Positions 8,602-18,164 of a stretch of DNA of 64,000 nt are shown piece after piece. The notes under the pieces were generated by a model. It saw only the letters and a program-made list of their open reading frames with translations. It did no database searches and was not told the DNA's origin. Numbering within the stretch: the first letter of the stretch is position 1; each line of letters opens with the position of its first letter. Made by a program: the position numbers and the translations under genes. The DNA is from Acinetobacter sp. 10FS3-1 (GTDB lineage: Bacteria > Pseudomonadota > Gammaproteobacteria > Pseudomonadales > Moraxellaceae). Where the stretch lies: the NCBI RefSeq assembly GCF_013343215.1, contig NZ_CP039143.1, forward strand, positions 2,902,073 to 2,966,072, written 5' to 3'.

Positions 8602-10509
8602 ATGAAGCCTGGCAAATCTAGATCAATACCTGCAGAAGCTACGGAATCCCGGGTTACTTCTGTTGGGCTATTGCATTCGTCCAATACCGTTGCCATACAG
8701 CAATTCATTGATGATCTGCCTCATCCCCTTTGGGTGATGAGCAAAGACCAGCAGCAGTATTTTAATACAGCCATGATCGAGTATCTGGGTATCAACCTGA
8801 ATGACAGCCACCACCTCGACTGGCATCATTTTATCCATAGCGATGATTTGCAAGCTGTTCTCGATAAGTGGCATATAGCGCTCAACCAGCAGCAGAATAT
8901 TGACATCCAATGCCGTATCCAGCAGCCTGAAGGCAATTACCGCATATGTAGGCTGAAGATAAAATACTGTCCTCAGCCTGAACATCTGCTGCAATGGTCC
9001 ATTTCCCTGACCGATCTACAGGACTATGTTGAACTTCAGCAACAGCTCGCTCAGAGCGTACCTCGCCAGCACAACATGCCGGATGGCCCGGCAGGAAAAA
9101 CCGGCCAGATCCATCATTCTGGCCATCAAATCCTGAGGATTGATCCGCTCCCGCAAAATGACCGGTGTACCCCGGCCAAGATCGGCCAGCAGACGTGGGC
9201 AGAACTGCAATTGAATAGCGTGAGTAAACGCGATGAATTAACTGGCCTATATAATCGTAATACCTTCTATCACACTTTCAAACAGGTCTTGTCTCAGGCC
9301 AAACACCAGAACAAGAAACTCGGCTTATTGCTGATTGACCTGGATTATTTCCGGCATATTAATGACACGCTGGGGCATCTGGCGGGAGATCATTTGTTGC
9401 ATATTCTGGGTCAACGTTTCCAGAATTGTTTTGCTGCCAATACACTGGTTGCCCGTCTTGGCGGTGATGAATTTGCAGTGTTGGTCCAAGATCTGAAAAG
9501 TGAGGAACAGCTGATTGCGACGGCGCAGCTGGCCTATCAGCAGCTTAAGCAGCCGGTGGGTTATCTGGGACATAGCATGCGCAGTGCGATGAGTATCGGT
9601 TGCGCCATTTATCCGCGAGATGCCTTAAGTAGTTCCAATCTATTAAAGTCTGCCGACATTGCCCTGAATGATTTAAAAAATAGTGGTCGTGGCGGGATCC
9701 GTATGTTTAATCAGGAAATGTCGACCTCTCTAAACCAAATTACCCAACAGCTGACGCTGGCCCGCAAGATTATTCATGCCGATCAGATTGTGCCTTATTA
9801 TCAGCCCAAAGTTCGGCTGTCAGATGGTGCAGTCATTGGTTTTGAAGCCTTGTTACGCTGGCAGGACCGGCACCAGCAGATCCAGCTGCCCTCGGATATT
9901 TTTGGTGCCTTTCAGGACTATGAGCTGGCTTCGCGGATTAGTGAAACCATGCAGCTTAAAGTCTTTGCAGATATGAGCCGCTGGCAGGCTCAAGGTCTAG
10001 AACTCTTGCCGATTTCAATCAATGCAGCACCAGTTGAGTTTCTGCGCGACAACTATGCCGAAAAACTGCTGGCGCGTCTGGCCAGATTTGATATTCCAAC
10101 CGATAAGGTCGAACTGGAAATTACCGAACAGAGCCTGTCAGAAAGTGGTGCCCATTATGTGGTCCGTGCCTTAAACCTGCTCAAGCAGGCCGGGATTCAT
10201 ATTTCACTGGACGATTTTGGCACCGGACATTCATCGCTCACCCGCTTGCAGGAATATCCGGTCGATTGCATCAAGATTGACCGTAACTTTGTAGAACGCA
10301 TGAACATAGATCCGTCTGCCTTGGCCATTGTCAAAGCCATTACCCAGATTGGTTCGAGCATCTCGCTGGATATTCTCGTGGAAGGCATTGAAAATACCGA
10401 ACAGCTAGATACCCTGATGGGTTGTGATTGCCAGATCGGACAGGGTTTTTATTTTTATCGTCCCATGTCCGGCGAGTCAGCCCAGCTGCTGCTACGTTCC
10501 ACTGGTTAA
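8602..10509 (+). CDS. PAS-GGDEF-EAL cyclic-di-GMP signalling protein
   Basis: 635 residues, no membrane segment, so probably cytoplasmic. A PAS-like sensor domain spans about 33-145, a low-complexity linker follows, then a GGDEF domain (about 205-370) with intact GGDEF at 287-291 and DLDYFRHIND, and an EAL domain (about 385-630). The EAL domain keeps EALLRW (415-420), ITEQS, DDFGTGHSSL, KIDRNFV, VEGIE and GQGFYFYRP, so phosphodiesterase residues look complete. The usual RxxD inhibitory site before GGDEF is absent. It could therefore make and break c-di-GMP, or use the GGDEF part for GTP sensing. Monocistronic. Confidence 0.93.
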   Translation: MKPGKSRSIPAEATESRVTSVGLLHSSNTVAIQQFIDDLPHPLWVMSKDQQQYFNTAMIEYLGINLNDSHHLDWHHFIHSDDLQAVLDKWHIALNQQQNIDIQCRIQQPEGNYRICRLKIKYCPQPEHLLQWSISLTDLQDYVELQQQLAQSVPRQHNMPDGPAGKTGQIHHSGHQILRIDPLPQNDRCTPAKIGQQTWAELQLNSVSKRDELTGLYNRNTFYHTFKQVLSQAKHQNKKLGLLLIDLDYFRHINDTLGHLAGDHLLHILGQRFQNCFAANTLVARLGGDEFAVLVQDLKSEEQLIATAQLAYQQLKQPVGYLGHSMRSAMSIGCAIYPRDALSSSNLLKSADIALNDLKNSGRGGIRMFNQEMSTSLNQITQQLTLARKIIHADQIVPYYQPKVRLSDGAVIGFEALLRWQDRHQQIQLPSDIFGAFQDYELASRISETMQLKVFADMSRWQAQGLELLPISINAAPVEFLRDNYAEKLLARLARFDIPTDKVELEITEQSLSESGAHYVVRALNLLKQAGIHISLDDFGTGHSSLTRLQEYPVDCIKIDRNFVERMNIDPSALAIVKAITQIGSSISLDILVEGIENTEQLDTLMGCDCQIGQGFYFYRPMSGESAQLLLRSTG

Positions 10510-10527
10510 AAAGCTGAACCTTGCAGT

Positions 10528-10986
10528 CTAGCGTACCCAGCGGACTATATATTCTTCAATTTCATCTTCGTGTATATCAGTCTCGCTCAGACAGCGACCC
10601 GCGGCAGATTTTCTGGCCTGCAGGATAGTTTGCCGTGAACCCGTATTCAGATAATGCCAGGACGGCAAACTCTTGCCTTCATTTACACGGCGATAGGCAC
10701 AGCTGGACGGCAGCCAGTGAATCTCTTGCAATTTTTCAGGCGTGAGCTGAATACAATCTGGCACATAGTCCAGACGGTTGGGATAATCCGAACAACGTGC
10801 CGTCTGACAGTCCAGTAGCTTGCAAGCCACCTTGGTATAGGCGACTTCTGCCGTTTCCTCATCTTCCAGCTTGATCAGGCAGCAGAGTCCGCAGCCGTCA
10901 CAGAGCGCTTCCCACTCGGCTGAGGTCAGTTCAGTCAGGGTATAATGTTTCCAGAAATGCGGACGCAGAACATCAGACATAAGCAA
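10528..10986 (-). CDS. YcgN-family cysteine-cluster protein
   Basis: 152 residues of the UPF0260/YcgN family, whose members bind metal or Fe-S through a conserved cysteine set; the function is not established. The cluster CDGCGLCCL is at about residues 29-37, with further cysteines in ACKLLDCQTARCSDY and near SSCAYR. Length matches E. coli YcgN (about 153). It is convergent with the GGDEF-EAL gene, 18 bp from its stop, with no obvious terminator between them. Confidence 0.88.
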   Translation of the reverse strand: MLMSDVLRPHFWKHYTLTELTSAEWEALCDGCGLCCLIKLEDEETAEVAYTKVACKLLDCQTARCSDYPNRLDYVPDCIQLTPEKLQEIHWLPSSCAYRRVNEGKSLPSWHYLNTGSRQTILQARKSAAGRCLSETDIHEDEIEEYIVRWVR

Positions 10987-11168
10987 TAAGTATGGTAAAA
11001 GTCAGCTTATTATACCAAGTCTCAACAGACGAAATGCAGCGGGCGTCTCTTATTATCAGCACGTAAACTATTGTTAAATCATAGACAGTTCATCAACAAA
11101 ACACTAACAGTGCCAAAAATTGATTATTTCTATACTGATTTTGAGAATAAAAACACATGGAGAATATT

Positions 11169-11327
11169 ATGTTTCGCTGGGCTATTATTTTTGCTGTGAT
11201 CGCCTTAATTGCCAGTTTACTCGGTTTTGGTGGAGTAGCCGGCTTATCTAAGGATTTCGCGATTATCTTACTGGTAATTGCTGTTATTCTTGCCATTGTT
11301 GGTTTTCTTTCTCGCGGCAAGGTCTAG
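11169..11327 (+). CDS. Small membrane protein, DUF1328 / UPF0391 (YtjA-like)
   Basis: 52 residues: [20 protein letters not shown] opens the protein, followed by GGVAG and a second hydrophobic segment, ending SRGKV. Two membrane spans and the central GFGGVAG turn are the hallmark of the YtjA family, small stress-associated inner-membrane proteins of unknown role. A GGAG ribosome-binding site lies 8 bp before the ATG, and a bidirectional terminator follows 33 bp after the stop. Confidence 0.85.
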   Translation: MFRWAIIFAVIALIASLLGFGGVAGLSKDFAIILLVIAVILAIVGFLSRGKV

Positions 11328-11359
11328 CGACTGAACAGTGCCAAGAAAAAGTAACTTCA

Positions 11360-11393
11360 AAAAAACAAGAGCCATTTGGCTCTTGTTTTTTTT
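11360..11393. terminator. Bidirectional terminator between the YtjA-like gene and murJ
   Basis: CAAGAGCC/TGGCTCTTG-type stem with A6 and T8 flanks, between converging genes. Confidence 0.85.
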
Positions 11394-11408
11394 ATAGGTT
11401 AAATGGAC

Positions 11409-12959
11409 TTAGGGTTTAAGATGACGGGGTCTAAAGCCCACTGCTAATAGTGCTACTGCATAGGCCAGCATCCCCACCAGACAGAGGATAAGTACTTCCA
11501 CCACCCGCATCCAGGCGGAAACATCCGCATCATACCAAGTCAATGCATAGCCCAAGGCCGCAATCATTACTGCATTGGCAAACAGAAATTGCAGGAAGAT
11601 CTTTTTCCAGTGAGCGCCAAAGCGGAAAATATTGCGTTTGTGCAGGTAGAAATAGAGCAGGCCCGCATTTACCATAGCCGAACCAGTCGAGGCCAGTGCC
11701 AGCGCCATATGTTCAGCTTCCCAGTTAATCAGCTTGAACAGGCCAATAAACACCACGTTTAAAATCGCATTGGCTGCCACAGCCATCAGGCCAATCCGGA
11801 CCGGGGTACGGGTATCCTGCTGGGCATAAAAACCAGGTGCAAAGACCTTGATCAGCATAAAGGCAATGACCCCACCACTCATACATTGCAGGGCCAGTGC
11901 GGTCATCTGGGTATCTTCAAAAGTGAACTGACCGCGTTCAAACAGGGCCTGAATAATCGGGGTCGACAGCATGAACAGCGCAATACTGGCCGGTAGACCC
12001 GCCATAACAATCACTTTGGCAGCCCAGTCCATCATTGCTTTGAATTTTTCCGGATTCTGCTCGCTATGCCGCGCCGATAAAGAAGGCAGAATAACCGTAC
12101 CTATCGCCACACCAATTAGCCCCAGCGGCAGCTCGGTCATACGCTCGGCACTGTACAGCCAGGAGACTGAACCATCCTGCATAAAGGAAGCCCAGATGGT
12201 GTTCAGCAGCAGGTTAATCTGGGTGACAGAGACTCCAAACAAGGCCGGCAGCATCAGTTTCATGATGCGCTCCACACCTTCATGTTTAAAATCAACTTTA
12301 GGCGGAATCAGCAGCTTTTTACGCCATAGTTCTGGAATCTGCAGGGCCAGCTGTAAAATACCGGCAATAATCACGGCCCAGCCCAGTGCCATAATTGGCT
12401 CGGCCATATACGGGGTAAGCCACAAGGCACCGGCAATCATGGCCACATTTAATAAAACCGGTGCAAAAGCTGGCGTGGTAAAAGAACCATAGGTATTTAA
12501 AATACTGCTGGCAAATGCCGTCAAAGACATGAATAGCAGATAGGGAATAGTCAGCCGGAACATGTCGGTGGCCAGCGCGAACTTTTCCGGATCACTATGG
12601 AAGCCCGGTGCATAAACATACATCACTGCAGGAGCAGCAATAATTGCCAGCATAGTCAAGGTGGTCATTACTGTGGCCAGACAGCCAAAGACCCGGCTAA
12701 TCAAAATCTGAACTTCAGCATGGGCCCGACCGGTTTTGTATTCGGTCAGGACCGGAATAAAGGCCTGGGAAAAAGCCCCCTCTGCAAACAGTCGCCTGAA
12801 AAAGTTCGGAATACGAAAGGCCACCACGAAGGTATCAAAATCTTTACCGGCACCAAATACATTCAGTAAAACCACATCCCGGATCAAACCCAGAACCCGT
12901 GACAACATGGTCATTGCACTGACAATCACGGTCGAACGCCAAAGCGCCATCCTATTCAC
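11409..12959 (-). CDS. murJ: Lipid II flippase MurJ
   Basis: 516-residue MviN/MurJ protein with about 14 membrane spans, moving lipid II to the periplasmic face for peptidoglycan synthesis. Family hallmarks are the N-terminal SAMTMLSRVLGLIRDVVLL, FRIPNFFRRLFAEGAFSQAF near residues 48-67 and the ARHSEQNPEKF loop. Essential in most Gram-negatives. The next gene upstream (ampD) is on the same strand 53 bp away, so the two cell-wall genes may be co-transcribed. Confidence 0.96.
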   Translation of the reverse strand: MNRMALWRSTVIVSAMTMLSRVLGLIRDVVLLNVFGAGKDFDTFVVAFRIPNFFRRLFAEGAFSQAFIPVLTEYKTGRAHAEVQILISRVFGCLATVMTTLTMLAIIAAPAVMYVYAPGFHSDPEKFALATDMFRLTIPYLLFMSLTAFASSILNTYGSFTTPAFAPVLLNVAMIAGALWLTPYMAEPIMALGWAVIIAGILQLALQIPELWRKKLLIPPKVDFKHEGVERIMKLMLPALFGVSVTQINLLLNTIWASFMQDGSVSWLYSAERMTELPLGLIGVAIGTVILPSLSARHSEQNPEKFKAMMDWAAKVIVMAGLPASIALFMLSTPIIQALFERGQFTFEDTQMTALALQCMSGGVIAFMLIKVFAPGFYAQQDTRTPVRIGLMAVAANAILNVVFIGLFKLINWEAEHMALALASTGSAMVNAGLLYFYLHKRNIFRFGAHWKKIFLQFLFANAVMIAALGYALTWYDADVSAWMRVVEVLILCLVGMLAYAVALLAVGFRPRHLKP

Positions 12960-13011
12960 CTAATCTTAATTTGTGGCTATTGTAATCAAACTCGGGAAAG
13001 AAGTTTATGAC

Positions 13012-13608
13012 TTAATCCCCTGACTCTGCAGCGTTGATTGCTGTTTTATAATACTGGAGCTGACTGCGGAACCCAGCCCAGTCAAAATACGGTCCCGGAT
13101 CGGTCTTACGGCCTGGGGCTATATCTGAATGCCCGGCAATATGCTGCTGGATTTTAGGATAATGGGCTTGCAGACACGCCGTAACCTGCACCAGAGCAGC
13201 ATACTGTACCGCTTCAAACGGCAGGTCATCGCTGCCTTCCAGCTCAATTCCGATTGAATAATCATTGCATTCTTTTTTGGCCAGATAAGTCGAGCGCCCG
13301 GCATGCCAAGCCCGATCCTTAAAATTGACAAATTGCAGTACTTCACCGGAACGTAAAATCAGCAGATGGGCCGAAACCTGCATCCCTTCAATGGTTTGAA
13401 AATACGGATGCACAGAGCAATCCAGTTGATTCTGGAAAAACTGTTCAATATAAGTACCGCCAAATTGCGACGGCGGCAGGCTGATATTGTGAATCACCAC
13501 CAGCTGAATCTCGGTCTGCTCGGGGCGTCGGTTAAAATTCGGAGAAGCCAGCTGACGTGCGCCCAGCAATTGCCCATCCTTGATGTGAAACTCAGCCGCC
13601 TGTTGCAT
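13012..13608 (-). CDS. ampD: 1,6-anhydro-N-acetylmuramyl-L-alanine amidase AmpD
   Basis: Cytosolic zinc amidase that removes the peptide from anhydro-muropeptides in cell-wall recycling; loss derepresses AmpC-type beta-lactamases in species with AmpR. 198 residues. Zinc ligands map as His40 (VIHN), His160 (AGHSDI) and Asp170 (KTDPG), with catalytic Glu122 and Lys168, each six residues later than in the Citrobacter/E. coli enzyme. There is no signal peptide, which separates it from periplasmic AmiD/AmpDh3-type relatives. Confidence 0.94.
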   Translation of the reverse strand: MQQAAEFHIKDGQLLGARQLASPNFNRRPEQTEIQLVVIHNISLPPSQFGGTYIEQFFQNQLDCSVHPYFQTIEGMQVSAHLLILRSGEVLQFVNFKDRAWHAGRSTYLAKKECNDYSIGIELEGSDDLPFEAVQYAALVQVTACLQAHYPKIQQHIAGHSDIAPGRKTDPGPYFDWAGFRSQLQYYKTAINAAESGD

Positions 13609-13789
13609 AATCCTGTCCTGTTACAAAATAAAACCTGCAATACCAGGATTGCAGCCCGCCTAATGCTAAAACTTTCAAAGGCAAATCTCAATTCATCCTC
13701 ATGGCGGGGAGGAAAAATCGCTTATTTTTATGTAACAGTGTTAAGATAATGCGCAATTTTTCACGGCTAAAAAAGATACGGAAATACTC

Positions 13790-14635
13790 ATGAGCATATC
13801 TCAGGCTTTGCTAGAACAGTCGATTCAGATCAATATCCAACAGGCCTTATCGGAAGATATCGGAGACGGCGACATTACGGCCCTGCTCACTCCTGAAGAT
13901 GAACAGGCCACTGCCACCATCATTAGCCGTGAAGATATGGTACTGGCTGGTCAGCCGTGGGTGAATGCCCTGATTCATGCCTATGACCCAAAGGTTGAAG
14001 TGACCTGGCTGAAAAATGACGGTGAACGGGTAGAGGCCAATGAAGTCTTTTTAAAGTTGGCCGGTTCGGCACGCAGCCTGCTGACCGTGGAACGTCCTGC
14101 CCTTAACTTCATCCAAACGCTTTCTGCTGTGGCGACCAAAACCGCTTTATATGTCAAGGAACTTAAGGGTTTAAATACCAAATTGCTGGACACCCGTAAA
14201 ACCTTGCCCGGCTTACGGATTGCTCAAAAATATGCCGTTACCATTGGTGGTGGGCAGAACCATCGTCTGGGTTTGTTTGATGCCTTTCTGATTAAAGAAA
14301 ACCACATTATAGCAGCAGGCGGCATTGTTCAGGCCATTGCCAAAGCCCACAAGATTGCCCCAGGTAAATTGGTAGAAGTCGAAGTGGAAACCTGGGATGA
14401 ACTCAATCAAGCCTTGGAAGCCAAAGCGGATATTGTGATGCTGGATAACTTTAGCCAGCAGCAGATGATTGAGGCGGTGCAACATGCCGCAGGTCGTTGT
14501 AAGTTGGAAGCTTCAGGCAATATTACTATTGAAAATTTACGTGAAGTGGCCAGTACCGGCGTGGATTATATTTCTATGGGCGTTTTAACCAAAGATGTGA
14601 AAGCCATTGATTTATCCATGCGCTTTAATGCCTAA
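13790..14635 (+). CDS. nadC: Nicotinate-nucleotide pyrophosphorylase (quinolinate phosphoribosyltransferase)
   Basis: 281 residues; converts quinolinate and PRPP to nicotinate mononucleotide in de novo NAD synthesis. Conserved elements include EDIGDGDITA (residues 20-29), the TVERPALNFIQ segment, DTRKTLPGLR, GGGQNHRLGLFDAFLIKENH (written across about 153-172) and the C-terminal EASGNI. It is divergent from ampD, as in several gammaproteobacteria, and ends at a bidirectional terminator. Confidence 0.96.
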   Translation: MSISQALLEQSIQINIQQALSEDIGDGDITALLTPEDEQATATIISREDMVLAGQPWVNALIHAYDPKVEVTWLKNDGERVEANEVFLKLAGSARSLLTVERPALNFIQTLSAVATKTALYVKELKGLNTKLLDTRKTLPGLRIAQKYAVTIGGGQNHRLGLFDAFLIKENHIIAAGGIVQAIAKAHKIAPGKLVEVEVETWDELNQALEAKADIVMLDNFSQQQMIEAVQHAAGRCKLEASGNITIENLREVASTGVDYISMGVLTKDVKAIDLSMRFNA

Positions 14636-14648
14636 TTCATAATACAAC

Positions 14649-14670
14649 AAAAGGGGCCTAGGCCCCTTTT
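14649..14670. terminator. Bidirectional terminator between nadC and phospholipase C
   Basis: Perfect inverted repeat AAAAGGGGCC-TA-GGCCCCTTTT between convergent genes. Confidence 0.8.
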
Positions 14671-14733
14671 ATTGTTCTTAAACTTCTATTGTCGATATAA
14701 GCGTATCCATAAGATGGCACGATACTGAATGTT

Positions 14734-16947
14734 TTAAATGGCACTTCCCATAAATGGATCAGAATAGCTGTCTTTGCCAATCTCCAGACGGCCAGCAAAA
14801 CGACGCTGGAACTGCTCATCCCCCACGATGCTGACACTAAAGTCATACCAGCCATATACAGCCGACATATCTAAAATCAATTCGTTCTCAGTCGCGGTAG
14901 TAGGGATTTTCCAGGTTTGTCCATCCAGATAAGCATTGGCTTTGACCAGCAGATCTACCGCCTGCTGACCATCATGTCGTACTTTAAGATAAATTTTCGG
15001 GTCACATTCCTCGACACAGATCCGAATCTCAGGCAGGGAATTTTTTTGTGCAGGCTGCTTGAGATCCCCCACGAAGGCCCGATGGAAACCATTTGGCCCC
15101 AAGACCCATAAGTCATATGCTCCATCGACCAGCGCCCAGTCATCATCCAGCTGCTTGCCTGCTTCGACCATATAACGTCGTGGAATCGCGTTTAAATCCA
15201 GTTTGTTATAGACATGGAATACTGCCGCTTGCTGTCCGGTGTTGGAAAATAGCAGTTTCACTTTATTTTCACTGGCCAGGACTTTGGCACTGCTGTGTAA
15301 AATATAAGGCAATGCCCGAGAATAGCGGATACCCAGCTCCTGCTGAGGGAAGTTTTGTGTAGATGGCACCGGAACTTGCGGCAATTTTTGCTGTATTGCC
15401 CGAATCGCATCTGCTTCCGCCTTGGTCTTTTGCCCAGCCAATTTCGGCAAAATATCCATATTCGGGGTTTTAAAGTTAAATGCAGAGGTCAAATCTCCAC
15501 ACACCGCACGGCGGTAAGGACTGATATTGGGTTCTTCTACCCCAAAACGCTCTTCAAGAAAACGAATAATCGAAGTATGGTCAAAAACTTGGGAATTTAC
15601 CCATCCTCCTCGACTCCATGGAGATATGACATACAAGGGCACACGAACCCCAGGTCCATAGACGCCATGCCAAAAGTTTTTATTTTCACCATCTACATAT
15701 TGCAGCAGCGGCTGACGGGTTGAACCTTCAATGCGTGGATGGTTGAAGTATTCAGAAGAAATCAGATCATCATCTAGGGTAGTTTTACCATGGACTTTAA
15801 TAATTTCCCCGTGCTCATTAATTTCACGTGAAGGCGCAGAAGGCGAAGGCATATGGTCAAAAAAACCATCATTTTCGTCAAAATTGACCAACAGTACGGT
15901 TTGACTCCAGATCTCAGGATTTTCAGTCAAAGCATTCAGCAATTCCTGAATATACCATGCCCCTTGTACTGGGCTGGAAGGCCCCGGATGTTCACTATAT
16001 GCAGCCGGTGCCACGACCCAACTTACCTGAGGTAGTTTTCCATCCACAATATCCTGCTTCAATTGTCCCAGTAACCCTCCATCATGGGGCATGGTATTGG
16101 CAATGCCTTTATATAACGGCTCCTTGGCATCAATGGCTTCATCATAGGCAGGACAGACAGGGTCAGAGTGGCTGACGGGCTTGCCCGACTGCTCATTGGC
16201 GCGGCGGTATTGTTTAAATCCGGCCAGCGGGTTGTCTGTAAAGTTGTCCGGCATATTTTGATAGACTTTCCAGCTCACTCCGGCTTCTTGCAGGCGTTCA
16301 GGATAGGTTGTCCAGTCATAACCCTGTGCAGATGAACCTATCCCATCAAATTCATTGACTACACTGGCGACCCCTGCCCCGGTAGGCCCATTGGTTCCTG
16401 TCCAGATAAACTTACGGTTTGGATTGGTTCCCGCATGCATGGCACAGTGATAAGCATCACACAGAGTAAAAGCATCCGCCAAAGCAAACTGGTATTCCAC
16501 CTCTACCTTTTTATAGTAGCCCATTGACTGGGTCTGTTTATGTTCTACCCAGTTGCCCATCCGGCCTGTATCCCATGCCGCTTGACCATCTACCCAAGAG
16601 TGTGGTGTGCCTGAAACCCGCTGTGCATTTCCCAGACTGCTATCCAGATGATAAGGCAATACTTTATTTTTTTTCTTGTCATACTGTTCCCAGACTTTAC
16701 GACCATCCGCCAGTGGAATCGTAAAACGGTCGCCAAATCCCCGGACGCCTTTTAAGGTACCAAAGTAGTTGTCAAATGAGCGGTTTTCCTGGGTCAAAAT
16801 GATCACATGTTTCACATCTTGAATGGTTCCGGTTTCAACTTTGGCATCTACCGCCAACGCTTTTTGAATACTTAAAGGAAAACTGGATAAGGTAGTTGCC
16901 CCTAATAATGTTTTTGCTGAATGAGTTATAAAGTCACGACGGTTCAT
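14734..16947 (-). CDS. plc: Phosphocholine-specific phospholipase C, Tat-exported
   Basis: 737 residues from the ATG at 16947, chosen over an upstream in-frame codon because an AGAGGAAAG ribosome-binding site precedes it and the protein then starts with a clean Tat signal (MNRRDFITHSAKTLLGA). The catalytic phosphoesterase domain (about 45-530) opens with ILTQENRSFDNYFG (Glu54, Asn55) as in PlcH/PlcN of Pseudomonas. Two C-terminal DUF756-type beta domains follow (about 560-735). It hydrolyses phosphatidylcholine outside the inner membrane and is a virulence/phosphate-scavenging factor in Acinetobacter. It follows a tiny lipoprotein gene by 26 bp. Confidence 0.93.
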   Translation of the reverse strand: MNRRDFITHSAKTLLGATTLSSFPLSIQKALAVDAKVETGTIQDVKHVIILTQENRSFDNYFGTLKGVRGFGDRFTIPLADGRKVWEQYDKKKNKVLPYHLDSSLGNAQRVSGTPHSWVDGQAAWDTGRMGNWVEHKQTQSMGYYKKVEVEYQFALADAFTLCDAYHCAMHAGTNPNRKFIWTGTNGPTGAGVASVVNEFDGIGSSAQGYDWTTYPERLQEAGVSWKVYQNMPDNFTDNPLAGFKQYRRANEQSGKPVSHSDPVCPAYDEAIDAKEPLYKGIANTMPHDGGLLGQLKQDIVDGKLPQVSWVVAPAAYSEHPGPSSPVQGAWYIQELLNALTENPEIWSQTVLLVNFDENDGFFDHMPSPSAPSREINEHGEIIKVHGKTTLDDDLISSEYFNHPRIEGSTRQPLLQYVDGENKNFWHGVYGPGVRVPLYVISPWSRGGWVNSQVFDHTSIIRFLEERFGVEEPNISPYRRAVCGDLTSAFNFKTPNMDILPKLAGQKTKAEADAIRAIQQKLPQVPVPSTQNFPQQELGIRYSRALPYILHSSAKVLASENKVKLLFSNTGQQAAVFHVYNKLDLNAIPRRYMVEAGKQLDDDWALVDGAYDLWVLGPNGFHRAFVGDLKQPAQKNSLPEIRICVEECDPKIYLKVRHDGQQAVDLLVKANAYLDGQTWKIPTTATENELILDMSAVYGWYDFSVSIVGDEQFQRRFAGRLEIGKDSYSDPFMGSAI

Positions 16948-16973
16948 TTTCACTTTCCTCTGATTTATTTTAA

Positions 16974-17105
16974 TTAAGGCGCGCAATGCACTTTGCAGCT
17001 TGGTTGCGGTGATGGAGGAGAGTTGCTCTGACTGTCTTCATCATTATTACAGGCACTGAGCAGGAAGCCCAAACCCAGCAAAAAAGTGAGAGAAAGTAAA
17101 CGCAT
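16974..17105 (-). CDS. 43-residue lipoprotein upstream of phospholipase C
   Basis: ATG at 17105, stop at 16974. The N-terminus MRLLSLTFLLGLGFLLSACN is a textbook lipoprotein signal with lipobox LSAC and Cys19; the mature peptide has only about 25 residues: NNDEDSQSNSPPSPQPS followed by CKVHCAP. A GGAA ribosome-binding element lies in front. The stop is 26 bp before the plc start, so the two are probably one transcript. Asp at position +4 of the mature part does not give a clear sorting rule (+2 is Asn). No family recognised; too short for usual gene callers. Confidence 0.7.
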   Translation of the reverse strand: MRLLSLTFLLGLGFLLSACNNDEDSQSNSPPSPQPSCKVHCAP

Positions 17106-17193
17106 GGAAAATTCCTTATATTTTATGCGCCCCCAGAGATAAACAATAATTGTGACCCCAAGATGATACTTTGCTTACAGAACCATGACAGAT

Positions 17194-17225
17194 AAAAAAA
17201 GCACACCCGAAGATGTGCTTTTTAT
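17194..17225 (-). terminator. Rho-independent terminator of rph
   Basis: GCACA/TGTGC stem with eight-base loop and a T7 run on the minus strand. Confidence 0.75.
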
Positions 17226-17242
17226 TGAATAAAATAAATAAC

Positions 17243-17959
17243 TTACCAGCCCAGTGCTTCCTGCTGTTTCTTGACCAGTTCCTGGATGCCTTTTTCGGCC
17301 ATTTCCAGCATGGCATTGGATTGTGCACGGGTAAACGGTTTATCTTCCGCAGTTCCCTGAATCTCAATAAACTCACCAGCCTGAGTCATTACCACGTTTA
17401 AATCGGTCTGGCAGTTAGAATCTTCTTCATAGCACAGGTCGAGCAGGACTTCATCTTTATAGATGCCCACTGAAATGGCAGCCACCAAACCTTTGAGCGG
17501 ATCTTGCTTGATTTTTTTATTTTCCAGCAAAACATTCATGGCATCCACCAAGGCGACCGCAGCACCGGTAATTGCAGCTGTACGTGTACCGCCATCCGCC
17601 TGAATCACATCACAGTCCAGAGTAATGGTATTTTCACCCAGCTTTTTCAGGTCAACCATAGAGCGTAAGCTGCGTCCGATTAAACGCTGGATTTCCTGAG
17701 TACGGCCGCTTTGCTTGCCACGCGCTGCTTCACGGTCACTACGGGTATGGGTCGAACGCGGCAACATGCCATATTCAGCAGTGACCCAGCCTTGTCCCTT
17801 GCCTTTCAGGAAACGAGGTACTGAATTATCAATACTGGCCGTACACAGCACCTTGGTATGACCAAATTCAACCAATACGGAGCCTTCCGCATAACGTGTA
17901 TAGTTACGGGTAATTTTTACTTCACGTAATTGATCTAATGCTCGCTGGTCGATACGCAT
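17243..17959 (-). CDS. rph: Ribonuclease PH
   Basis: 238-residue phosphorolytic 3'-5' exoribonuclease that trims tRNA 3' ends. It carries the conserved [20 protein letters not shown] region (residues about 86-105) with the arginine cluster used in phosphate and RNA binding, and [19 protein letters not shown]. Full length, unlike the frameshifted copy in E. coli K-12. Monocistronic with its own terminator. Confidence 0.96.
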   Translation of the reverse strand: MRIDQRALDQLREVKITRNYTRYAEGSVLVEFGHTKVLCTASIDNSVPRFLKGKGQGWVTAEYGMLPRSTHTRSDREAARGKQSGRTQEIQRLIGRSLRSMVDLKKLGENTITLDCDVIQADGGTRTAAITGAAVALVDAMNVLLENKKIKQDPLKGLVAAISVGIYKDEVLLDLCYEEDSNCQTDLNVVMTQAGEFIEIQGTAEDKPFTRAQSNAMLEMAEKGIQELVKKQQEALGW

Positions 17960-18164
17960 AATAAGTCCTGCTGTTGGCTAAAAATAATGGTGGTCAAGTA
18001 TAACAGAAGCCTTCTCCCAAGATCAGGACAGCAAAGTAATCATTTACAAAATCAAATTATTAGCAGTATTTCAGCCTGAATCGGCTCTGATTGGGCAGAT
18101 GCGGATAACCCTATGATTGAATTTTATTTTTGCTACACTGCACGATCCGCCCAGGAAGTTTTCT

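Noticed and set aside
15823..15838. Second parS candidate inside plc (TTTCACGTGAA core)
   Set aside because: Only the central bases match; five of the sixteen positions differ from the consensus and it lies within coding sequence.
16948..16986. Longer N-terminus for phospholipase C
   Set aside because: It would place 13 extra residues before the Tat signal, lacks a ribosome-binding site and overlaps the small lipoprotein gene.
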